Source of the DNA: an uncultured Flaviramulus sp.
Lineage (GTDB): Bacteria > Bacteroidota > Bacteroidia > Flavobacteriales > Flavobacteriaceae
Direction: 5' to 3'
Length of the DNA stretch: 64,000 bases
Assembly: GCA_947495125.1 (NCBI GenBank)
Contig: CANLXL010000005.1
Coordinates: 62,001 to 126,000 of the forward strand
How positions within the stretch are numbered: position 1 is the stretch's first letter; each line of letters begins with the position of its first letter. Shown here one piece after another: positions 55,026 through 62,793 of this stretch. The position numbers and the translations under genes were made by a program. The notes beneath the pieces were generated by a model. That model was not told the origin of the DNA, made no database searches, and worked only from the letters and a program-made list of their open reading frames with translations.

Positions 55026-56882
55026 ATGAAAAAATATATATATACAGTATTGACCATATTTTTGTTTGTTATAACAAGTTGCGAGGATAAGTTAGCTGAT
55101 CTTTTTGCAGACCCCGGTGTATATTCTCCAACCGAAAATGTAGTTCCGGGCTTATTTGCGCAAATGATGAGTGATGGATCTAACATTAGAGATATAGGGT
55201 TTTCCTGGTTTAGGAATGTAGTTTCATTTACAGGTTTCCCAGTAAGAACACATGTGGCATCACCACCTCATTTATCGGCGCCAAGGTTTGCAGATTATGA
55301 TAACCATGCCATTAGTGTTTCGGAAATAGGAGTGCAAGGTACTTACACCTTTGCGGAATCACGCTTTCTGGAGCTCGCTACCATGGATAATCTAATAGAC
55401 GAAATGGGAGAAGATGAAAAAAATGAGAATGCAATTTATTCCCATATGATTAATATCATTAGATTAAACTATTACAGCAAGTCTGTTGACCTTTATAATT
55501 CTATACCTTATTTTGAAGCAGGAAAGGCCTCAGAAGGTGTATTTTTTCCAGCGTTTGACGATCCTTGGGAAATTTATCAGGACATCATGGCTAGGTATAA
55601 GGAACTTGCAGATGCAATTGAAGCTACTAATGTCTCCAGTTTTTCCGATAAAGGTCAAGCTGTGCTCCAGACATATGATATCTTATTCAAAGGAGATACT
55701 CAGAAATGGGTAGAATTGGCAAATGTATGGCGCCTTAGAGCCGCGATAAGGGTAAGTGATGTTTACCCGACTGAAGCGGGAGTTGTGATTGCTGAAATTT
55801 TGGCTGATGGTAATTTACCTACTGTGGACTTGGTTGGACCTGCTGACGAATCTTGGATAACTACTGTCAATAATGGTACTTACAAAGGTAATTTCACAAG
55901 ATGGAATTATCATACGCAAATGTCACCGGAAATATTGTATTGGCTAGATGCCGACCATGATCATTTGTACACAGAAGGTTTGGATGACCCAAGATTGCCG
56001 GTACTCGCATTACCCAACAGGGAAGGCTTGTATATGCCAATATCGTATGATCACAGGATTGCGGAGGCCATTGATGAGGCTGTGACAACATGGAATCTGG
56101 CAGACAACGGCTATAACTTTTCTCAAAGTACCTCTAATGATAGGTATACCAATGCAACCCAGCATATGGATCGGGATGCATACACACACTGGAATAACTA
56201 TTCATTGATGAATTTAACAGAACCCTACAGATTGTTTACGGTGGCCGAAATAGAATTAATCTTAGCGGAAGCAGCGCTAAAGGGATTAACCAGTACAGGT
56301 TCTACAGCCAGGGAACATATAGAAAACGCCGTAGAGAGTTCCATCAACTATTGGTATTCCCAAAATGAAATAGGGGAATCTACCAATGATTCCAATGTGG
56401 CAGATTTAGATGTAGATGATTACAATGGGAAAGGAGTCAATTTCTATAATATGATCTTTCCTGCCAAGCCAGATGCGACAGCCATTAGTACATGGGTGAC
56501 CAAAGTAGGTCAGGATTTTGACGATGCAGCTGGTGATGAGGAAAAATTGGAGATTATCATGCAACAAAAATACATTGATATTAATGTAACTGAAACACTA
56601 GAATTATTTGCCGAATTGCGAAGAACAAGGCATCCAACACTTGGAAAATACATTTTTACGGATGGTTCGCTATTAGAGAATAATGGCATAGTGGAAAGAT
56701 ATCCGTATAATAGCGAGGCAGAGGCTTTCAATTCCGATCAGCTGGATGCGGTACAAGATCAAAATAATACGAGCACACCTATTTTTTGGGTACCCGCCAG
56801 TAAATATAGTGTGTTTCCTTACGAGGATAATGACTTGTATTACTTTAATAAATATCCTGGTATTCCAGAAACTTTTAACTAA
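55026..56882 (+). CDS. SusD-like (SusD_2 type) surface lipoprotein
   Basis: A 618-residue lipoprotein, signal to Cys19 followed by EDKLADLFADPG. It lacks the classical RagB end motif; ADLFADPGVYSPTENVVPGL, the MARYKELADAIEAT region, LANVWRLRAAIRVSDVYPTE, FTVAEIELILAEAALKG and QQKYIDINVTETLELFAELR instead match the SusD-like_2 branch. It would bind ligand at the mouth of the SusC at 51183. A clear terminator follows. Confidence 0.88.
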   Translation: MKKYIYTVLTIFLFVITSCEDKLADLFADPGVYSPTENVVPGLFAQMMSDGSNIRDIGFSWFRNVVSFTGFPVRTHVASPPHLSAPRFADYDNHAISVSEIGVQGTYTFAESRFLELATMDNLIDEMGEDEKNENAIYSHMINIIRLNYYSKSVDLYNSIPYFEAGKASEGVFFPAFDDPWEIYQDIMARYKELADAIEATNVSSFSDKGQAVLQTYDILFKGDTQKWVELANVWRLRAAIRVSDVYPTEAGVVIAEILADGNLPTVDLVGPADESWITTVNNGTYKGNFTRWNYHTQMSPEILYWLDADHDHLYTEGLDDPRLPVLALPNREGLYMPISYDHRIAEAIDEAVTTWNLADNGYNFSQSTSNDRYTNATQHMDRDAYTHWNNYSLMNLTEPYRLFTVAEIELILAEAALKGLTSTGSTAREHIENAVESSINYWYSQNEIGESTNDSNVADLDVDDYNGKGVNFYNMIFPAKPDATAISTWVTKVGQDFDDAAGDEEKLEIIMQQKYIDINVTETLELFAELRRTRHPTLGKYIFTDGSLLENNGIVERYPYNSEAEAFNSDQLDAVQDQNNTSTPIFWVPASKYSVFPYEDNDLYYFNKYPGIPETFN

Positions 56883-56899
56883 GGAAATAATCTACATTA

Positions 56900-56938
56900 A
56901 AACAGATGGAGCTTCTTAAAGTGGCTCCTCTGTTTTTA
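56900..56938 (+). terminator. Terminator after the susCD pair
   Basis: AAACAGATGGAGC pairs with GCTCCTCTGTTT (one bulge) and runs into T5, 18 bases after the stop. Confidence 0.8.
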
Positions 56939-57009
56939 TTTAAGATCTAAAAACTTTCAACTTTTATATTGAGTTGGATAGTACATTTAATATTGAGAAA
57001 TTTAGAATT

Positions 57010-57708
57010 ATGAAAACTATTTGCATTGTCTTTTTGATTATCACTTGCCCTTTTTTCATTCCATTCAATGGAAATTATAGAACTGTAGAGCCAATTTTGG
57101 TTACAGGAAGAGTAACCATATGGAATGATATTCCATTGGAAAATATTAAAATTACTTCTTCTAAAAGTAAGAAAGAAACTTTTAGTGATAGCCATGGAGA
57201 ATTTTCAATTGAAGTGGGAAATAAAGATAAACTTAAATTTTCTGCAGAAGGGTTTACTTCTCAAAAGGTGAAGATTAAAAACCCAGATAATAAAATTAAT
57301 GTTGAAATGAAACTACTGTCGGAGGATTTTTCCGAGGAAGACCTAATGGTAAATAATGGCTTTCGTTATATCCCTCAAGCGCATAGGACTACTGCTATTC
57401 AAAGATTGAAAGAAAAGAAAGAAAACGAGTTCGCTTCATACAACTCCGTTTGGGATATTATAAGAGGCAAGATTTCTGGGGTTATTATACAAAATAATGA
57501 AGCATATTTCAGGGAAGGTTTGTCGGGTAGTGTAAATACAACAAGTACACCAGCCATCATTATATTGAATGGATCAAGAACGAACTCCTCTACAATTACC
57601 AATATGGATACCCATTTAGTTAAAGATGTAACTCTACTTAAGGGAGGGGCCGCGAGCATTTATGGAGGTGCAGGAGGCGCAGGGGTGATCGTTATTACGA
57701 CCAAATAA
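57010..57708 (+). CDS. Free-standing SusC-like plug-domain protein (no barrel)
   Basis: A 232-residue secreted protein, ATG 57010 (an upstream TTG adds no signal). Signal to about residue 20; carboxypeptidase-like regulatory domain about 30-105 (VTGRVTIWNDIPLENIKITS, DSHGEFSIEVGNKDKLKFSA); then a plug-like domain (SVWDIIRGKISGVIIQNNEA, AIIILNGSRTNSSTITNMDT) ending GGAASIYGGAGGAGVIVITT-K and stop. In SusC proteins this ending leads straight into the barrel; here translation ends exactly at that border, with a hairpin terminator 41 bases later. So it looks like a finished gene rather than a decay product. Possible roles: periplasmic decoy or TonB/FecR partner; unproven. Confidence 0.75.
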   Translation: MKTICIVFLIITCPFFIPFNGNYRTVEPILVTGRVTIWNDIPLENIKITSSKSKKETFSDSHGEFSIEVGNKDKLKFSAEGFTSQKVKIKNPDNKINVEMKLLSEDFSEEDLMVNNGFRYIPQAHRTTAIQRLKEKKENEFASYNSVWDIIRGKISGVIIQNNEAYFREGLSGSVNTTSTPAIIILNGSRTNSSTITNMDTHLVKDVTLLKGGAASIYGGAGGAGVIVITTK

Positions 57709-57748
57709 TACCATGTAAAAATCCCTCAAGACGAACTTTAAAAGCTTG

Positions 57749-57768
57749 AATGATTAAAAATCATTTTT
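57749..57768 (+). terminator. Hairpin terminator
   Basis: AATGATT pairs with AATCATT around AAA and is followed by a short T run. Confidence 0.5.
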
Positions 57769-58008
57769 CACGGTATACTAAAATGACTTTGTAAAGCAAT
57801 TTATAATGTAATAAAAGAGGCTTTAGAGTTGATGATTTAGTAGAGCTCCATCTATCTCTAGAAGATATATGGAATTTTTAATAATGATGTCAGGAAATCA
57901 CAAAAAAATAAGTAAGTCCATTGTTTAATTTTTTTCACTGAATAAAAACACACAACATTTAAGTCCTAATTATCTAATTTGCAGCTATGTCGTTTGTATG
58001 AAATATAT

Positions 58009-58157
58009 CGTTCATTCCCTTTTTTAAATTCCTTATAAATAGCATTATCGTTTTTAGAATCTATATATGATATTGTTAACAGTCGTTTTGCCTTTTTATT
58101 TGGTAAATATCAAAAAAATGTTAAATAAATACGTGTTCTTCAATTTTGTTTTGTATT
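58009..58157 (-). pseudogene. Decayed 5' end and upstream region of an ECF sigma gene
   Basis: This stretch aligns along its whole length with 29300-29453, the first 65 bases of the sigma gene at 28762-29367 and its upstream region, with scattered changes. Read on the minus strand it gives SYIDSKNDNAIYKEFKKGNE, against SYIDYKNDNAVFIRDLKKGN in the intact gene. The start codon is ATA (58073-58071) and the rest of the gene is missing. The upstream half, including ACGTGTTCTTCAATTTTGTT, is almost unchanged. Confidence 0.88.
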
Positions 58158-58227
58158 CATTATAGAATTATAGATTGTAAGGTGCTTAAAAAAATGATAA
58201 TATTTTAATTATAAAAATAAAGAACAA

Positions 58228-60651
58228 ATGCAAAAAGTAGTACTTACAAGTGCCTTAAGTAATAAAAAGATACAACTTATAATCGTTGCCCTCATAGTCA
58301 CTTTGTTTTCGTGCAAGAAGGAGAATTTAAACGTATTTAACACGGATACTTTTCAGATCGAAATAGACCAAAGCGGTTTTGTTACCGGTCTGGTTGAGAC
58401 CTCCTCCAAACAAAATTTTGTCCCAACAGGGAATAAAGGGCCTTTGGTCACTGTTATCGCTAATGGCAAATTAGGTATGCCAACTGCATTTAAAGCAATA
58501 AGTGAAACGGATTATCAACTCAGTTTTGATCAGACCGACGTACAATTGACACTTGAAATTAAACAAAAAGACACGCATATTTCATTTTCTGTGGCTGATA
58601 TTTCCTCTGACGAAGATCTAGAGGCCATCCTTTGGGGACCATATCCAACAGTAATTTCAGATACCATAGGGGAAAATATCGGAGTAGTCAGAAATAAAAA
58701 TTTTGCCATTGGCATACAGTCCCTTAATCCAAAAACAACGGCGGGTAAGTTGGACAACATTCGTGGAGTGACCAGCTATCACGGAACTGCAGCAGAAGCA
58801 ACCGATTTTGGTTCTGTCATGCAGGCGTTTGCCATAGATAGGACAAAGGACAGGACAAAATCTAATTGGGATGGATGGAAAAACAAATTTCCTGGAAGAC
58901 CTATCGATATTTTAAATGAAGAGGAAGGAGCAATTACTGGTTCAGCAATTGCTTTATTTGGATGTAAGCCTGCAACTGCACTTAAAACTATTGGAGCTAT
59001 TGAAGTAGCAGAAGGCTTACCACACCCGGAAATAAACGGGGTATGGGTAAAGGAATCAAAAGAAACAAACAGGGCTTATGCGATATCGCCATTTACGGAA
59101 GGAGATGTAGATACTATGATTAAATATGCAAAGAAAGCAGGATTAAGGTCACTTTACCACGAAGGCCCGTTTAAAACATGGGGTAATTTTGAACTTGACG
59201 AAGAATTCTTTCCTAATGGCATTGAGGGGCTCAAATCTTGTGCAGACAAAGCAAAGGCGCATGGTTTGAACATCGGCGTGCACACGCTCTCCAACTTCAT
59301 TACCCCAAATGATAAATTTTTAACACCTGTGCCCGATAGACGCCTGGCTATTACTGGTTCTGCCGAGTTGATCGAAGCAATCAATGAAACAGATTTTGAT
59401 ATTGAAATTTCAGACAATCAAATGATCCTAAATCAAAAGAATAGCAAAATGAATACCATAAGGATTGATGATGAACTCATTCGCTATGGTTCAGTAAGCT
59501 CCGAAAAACCTTTTATTTTATACGACTGTCAACGTGGGGCTTTTGGCACAACGGCGTCTTCCCACACCAAAGGTGCCACAACCGTTAAGCTCTTGGACTT
59601 TGCTTATAAGACCTACTATCCAAATTGGGATATGCAAAAAGACATGGTCAAAAATATTGTCAGGGTAATCAATGATGCTGGTATAACGCAAATGGGATTT
59701 GATGGACATGAGGGGTGTTATGCGACAGGAAATGGCGATTACGCTATGGATAAATTTGCCTTCGATTGGTATAATACTGTAGATCATGTCACCGTGAATA
59801 GCTCAAGTAGGTTAAAACATTACTATTGGCATATCAATCATTTTATCAATTGGGGAGAGCCTTGGTATGGAGGGTTCAGGGAAAGTCAGGCAGATCGCCG
59901 GTTTAAGGTACAGCCTTTTTTGGAAAGAAATTATCTAAAAAACATGTTGGGATGGTTTATGATCACACCAACCACCATTCCTACAGATATTGAATGGATG
60001 ATGGCCAGAGCAGCTGGCTATAACGCAGGTTTTGCCATGGTCTTAAGACGCCCATCACTTGAGGCAAACCCTCATACCGATGAATTATTGGCATTGATCA
60101 AACTTTGGGAAGAAGCGAGATTGTCGGGTGCCTTTTCAAAAGAACAAAGAGAAAAGTTAAAAGACGGAAATAACGAATTTCATCTTGAACGGATTGATCA
60201 TAAAACATTGGCGTTGCATCCATTTAAAACCAACAGTTTTGAACATATAAAAAAAGTGCTTCAGCCGGGTGAACCTACAGACTCAGAATGGAGTTTCCCA
60301 AACAGAGGAGAAGAGCAACCTCTTAAATTTAGAGTAACTATTAAAAGTAGCGTAAAAAAGAGTCAGGGATTTATAACAAAACCTAACTTGATTTTTGATA
60401 ATTCATTTGAATTTGAACTGCCTGATAAAATGATGGTAGGAGCTTCTGTAGTATGTGATGGTTCTGAGTACTTAAGAATATACGACGCTAAAGGTAGATT
60501 TATCGAAACCTTTGATATGGGTAGAAAACCACCTGTGCTTAGAAAAGGCATGCATAATTTCCGTTTTGATTGTTCTTTTTCAGGTGATGATGATATGACC
60601 ATTAACGTGATCGTTAAACAAGAAGGACAAAAAGAAATAATTAATCTTTAA
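58228..60651 (+). CDS. Large secreted lipoprotein, probable TIM-barrel glycosidase of unrecognised family
   Basis: An 807-residue lipoprotein (Cys29). The first 270 residues look like a beta-sandwich (FQIEIDQSGFVTGLVETSSK, EDLEAILWGPYPT). The middle (about 285-620) has the rhythm of a TIM barrel: DTMIKYAKKAGLRSLYHEGP, GIEGLKSCADKAKAHGLNIG-VHTLSNF, ITQMGFDGHEGCYATGNGDY, INWGEPWYGGFRESQADRRF, LGWFMITPTTIPTDIEWMMA. It is interrupted by a small beta module (MNTIRIDDELIRYGSVSS). Asp and Glu in GFDGHEG are candidate catalytic residues. The C-terminal 150 residues are again beta-rich. I cannot place it in a CAZy family. It heads a transcript with a sulfatase 11 bases later, pointing to glycan breakdown. 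Confidence 0.6.
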   Translation: MQKVVLTSALSNKKIQLIIVALIVTLFSCKKENLNVFNTDTFQIEIDQSGFVTGLVETSSKQNFVPTGNKGPLVTVIANGKLGMPTAFKAISETDYQLSFDQTDVQLTLEIKQKDTHISFSVADISSDEDLEAILWGPYPTVISDTIGENIGVVRNKNFAIGIQSLNPKTTAGKLDNIRGVTSYHGTAAEATDFGSVMQAFAIDRTKDRTKSNWDGWKNKFPGRPIDILNEEEGAITGSAIALFGCKPATALKTIGAIEVAEGLPHPEINGVWVKESKETNRAYAISPFTEGDVDTMIKYAKKAGLRSLYHEGPFKTWGNFELDEEFFPNGIEGLKSCADKAKAHGLNIGVHTLSNFITPNDKFLTPVPDRRLAITGSAELIEAINETDFDIEISDNQMILNQKNSKMNTIRIDDELIRYGSVSSEKPFILYDCQRGAFGTTASSHTKGATTVKLLDFAYKTYYPNWDMQKDMVKNIVRVINDAGITQMGFDGHEGCYATGNGDYAMDKFAFDWYNTVDHVTVNSSSRLKHYYWHINHFINWGEPWYGGFRESQADRRFKVQPFLERNYLKNMLGWFMITPTTIPTDIEWMMARAAGYNAGFAMVLRRPSLEANPHTDELLALIKLWEEARLSGAFSKEQREKLKDGNNEFHLERIDHKTLALHPFKTNSFEHIKKVLQPGEPTDSEWSFPNRGEEQPLKFRVTIKSSVKKSQGFITKPNLIFDNSFEFELPDKMMVGASVVCDGSEYLRIYDAKGRFIETFDMGRKPPVLRKGMHNFRFDCSFSGDDDMTINVIVKQEGQKEIINL

Positions 60652-60662
60652 ATAAGAATTCG

Positions 60663-62069
60663 GTGCGTATTAAATTATTATTTAGCATATTTCTTTTCTT
60701 GCCAATATACAGTATGGTTTATTCCCAAAAACCTAATGTTATTTTCTTTTTAGTAGATGACTTTGGATGGAAGGATTTGGGGTGTTATGGCAGCGATTAT
60801 TATGAAACGCCGGCAGTTGATAAATTAGCAACTCAAGGAATGTTGTTTACTCAAGCATATGCACCACATCCGGTTTGTGGACCCAGTAGAGCGGGTATTA
60901 TGGCTGGTAAAATGCCAATAAAAACAGGAAATGTTGGAGTGACGGGGCATTTGTCAACGCATGAAAAAACGATGGCCGAGGCGTTCAAGGATAATGGTTA
61001 TACAACGTATTTTACCGGAAAATGGCACTTGGGAATGGATGAAGGCATGCATCCTAAAGATCAGGGTTTTGATAAAGTTGTTGGCGTAAATCATGCCGGA
61101 CAGCCGGGTTCCTATTTTTATCCTTATAAAGATATTGGTCAAGATTGGGTAGGTGGAAAAAGAAGAATCATTCCTATACGGGATGTATTGGGCTTAGAAG
61201 GCGGTGAAGAAGGAGAATTTTTAACAGATCGATTAACCACTGAGGCCATTTCATTTATAGAAAAGAATCAGAAAAACCCATTTTTTTTATATTTTTCACA
61301 TTATGCTGTACATACACCTTTACAAGGAAAGGCTGAATATATTAAGCACTATGAGCCAAAAGGAAATGAATTAACGACACGAGATGTATTGCTAAAAGTA
61401 GACGATCGTGCTTTTTCCAGAACAAGACAGTCTAATCCAATCTATGCGGCGAATGTACAGAGTATGGACGAGAGTATAGGTCGTATCATGCAGACCTTAG
61501 AAAGACTTGGTTTAGACAAGAATACGATCATTGTGTTTACTTCAGATAATGGCGGATTTTCTACCACAAAAGGAGGTAACCCACAAATGCCAACTTCAAA
61601 TTTACCCTTGCGATTTGGAAAAGGTTGGATGTATGAAGGAGGAATTAGAGTACCTGCGATTGTAAAGTATCCCGGTAAAGTAAAGGCGGGAGCAAAGTCA
61701 GATAAAATCATTGTGGGATATGATTTTTATCCAACCCTACTTTCATTGGCAGGTTTGCCTTTGATGCCCAACCAGCATGTTGACGGTGTTGATATTTTCA
61801 ATTCTCAGGAAAAGAAAAAGTTTAAGCGCAGAGAAATGTTTTGGTATTACCCTTTGAAACATGTATCCGGGCACACGCCTTCCGCGGCTATCAGAAAAGG
61901 TGATCATAAGCTTATTCTGGATTTGAAAACAGATGAGGTAAAACTTTATAATATTAAAAATGATATTTCTGAAGATCATGAAATATCCTCAAGTAATCAA
62001 AGGTTGTCAGAGTCATTAAAAGCCCGACTTGTTGCCTTTATAGAAGATAATAAACCCAAAGAAAATTAA
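60663..62069 (+). CDS. S1 sulfatase, arylsulfatase A-like, secreted
   Basis: A 468-residue sulfatase starting with GTG directly before the signal peptide (RIKLLFSIFLFLPIYSMVYS); no ATG gives a better signal. DD at 32-33 (FLVDDFGWKDLGCYGSDYYE), formylglycine site CGPSR with Cys72, YFTGKWHLGMDE near 118, FTSDNGGFSTTKGG near 295 and WMYEGGIRVPAIVKYPG. It lies 11 bases after the glycosidase-like gene and 12 bases before the SGNH hydrolase, so the three are one operon. Confidence 0.9.
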   Translation: MRIKLLFSIFLFLPIYSMVYSQKPNVIFFLVDDFGWKDLGCYGSDYYETPAVDKLATQGMLFTQAYAPHPVCGPSRAGIMAGKMPIKTGNVGVTGHLSTHEKTMAEAFKDNGYTTYFTGKWHLGMDEGMHPKDQGFDKVVGVNHAGQPGSYFYPYKDIGQDWVGGKRRIIPIRDVLGLEGGEEGEFLTDRLTTEAISFIEKNQKNPFFLYFSHYAVHTPLQGKAEYIKHYEPKGNELTTRDVLLKVDDRAFSRTRQSNPIYAANVQSMDESIGRIMQTLERLGLDKNTIIVFTSDNGGFSTTKGGNPQMPTSNLPLRFGKGWMYEGGIRVPAIVKYPGKVKAGAKSDKIIVGYDFYPTLLSLAGLPLMPNQHVDGVDIFNSQEKKKFKRREMFWYYPLKHVSGHTPSAAIRKGDHKLILDLKTDEVKLYNIKNDISEDHEISSSNQRLSESLKARLVAFIEDNKPKEN

Positions 62070-62081
62070 AATCAAGATAAT

Positions 62082-62771
62082 ATGATAAGAAGAGAATTTA
62101 TAAAAAAGACGATACTCGGAGCTGGAGCTGTCATGGCTCCAAAGCTATTGTTGGCTAGGTCAATACAAAATTTGCCAAATATTATGTTAATGGGAGATTC
62201 CATATCATTGGGTTATACCAATTACGTAAAGGAAAAACTTAATGGCAAAGTCAACTTTTTCAGACCTTTAAATTCAAAGGGAGGTTACGTCAATTGTGCC
62301 GGAACAACCAACGGAATTAAGCATATAGACAATTGGTTGACCTTGGCTGCCAAATGGGACGTCATTCATTTTAATTTTGGATTGCACGATTTGAAGCATG
62401 TTGACCCGGTGACTGGCAAGAACAGTAAAAAACAGGAAGACCCACAACAGGCCGACCTAAAGTCATACAAAAAAAACCTAACAGAAATTGTGAAGAAATT
62501 GAAGGCAACAAATGCCAAACTCATCTTTGCAACAACAACCTCTTATCCTGATAAACTGGGGGGCCCACTGAGAAGGGCAGATCAACCCGAAAAATACAAT
62601 AAAGTGGCGTTGAAAATTATGAAAAAATATAAAGTGGAAATCAATGATTTGAATGCATTGACCTTACCAAGATTGGCAGAATTACAGCCACCCAATAATG
62701 TACATTTCACCAAAGAAGGGAGCGAAGTGCTTGGAAAACAGGTGGTTGAAAAAATTCTATCTGCACTTTAA
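62082..62771 (+). CDS. SGNH/GDSL-type hydrolase with twin-arginine signal
   Basis: A 229-residue hydrolase. The N-terminus MIRREFIKKTILGAGAVMAP is a Tat-type signal. Block I is MGDSISLGY with nucleophile Ser40; block II Gly is in SKGGYVNCAGTTNG; block III is FGLHDLKH, with His in place of the usual Asn of GxND; block V is NNVHFTKEG with catalytic His. The family includes acetyl-xylan and sialate-type esterases, so a carbohydrate O-deacetylase is likely. It sits between two sulfatases and would remove acyl groups before or after desulfation. Confidence 0.8.
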   Translation: MIRREFIKKTILGAGAVMAPKLLLARSIQNLPNIMLMGDSISLGYTNYVKEKLNGKVNFFRPLNSKGGYVNCAGTTNGIKHIDNWLTLAAKWDVIHFNFGLHDLKHVDPVTGKNSKKQEDPQQADLKSYKKNLTEIVKKLKATNAKLIFATTTSYPDKLGGPLRRADQPEKYNKVALKIMKKYKVEINDLNALTLPRLAELQPPNNVHFTKEGSEVLGKQVVEKILSAL

Positions 62772-62793
62772 TATTTTTAAGACTACTTGAACT

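Larger units (their letters stand above)
57709..58227 (+). other. Intergenic region with terminator and decayed sigma-gene copy
   Basis: 519 bases: hairpin at 57749-57765, then about 240 bases with nothing recognisable, then the degenerate duplicate of the 28.8-kb sigma 5' region at 58009-58157, and 70 bases leading to the next gene. Confidence 0.6.

Noticed and set aside
57010-57708. Plug-only protein as a simple truncated SusC pseudogene
   Set aside because: It has its own signal peptide, an intact frame, a stop exactly at the domain border and a terminator, and no barrel remnant downstream; truncation is possible but less likely.
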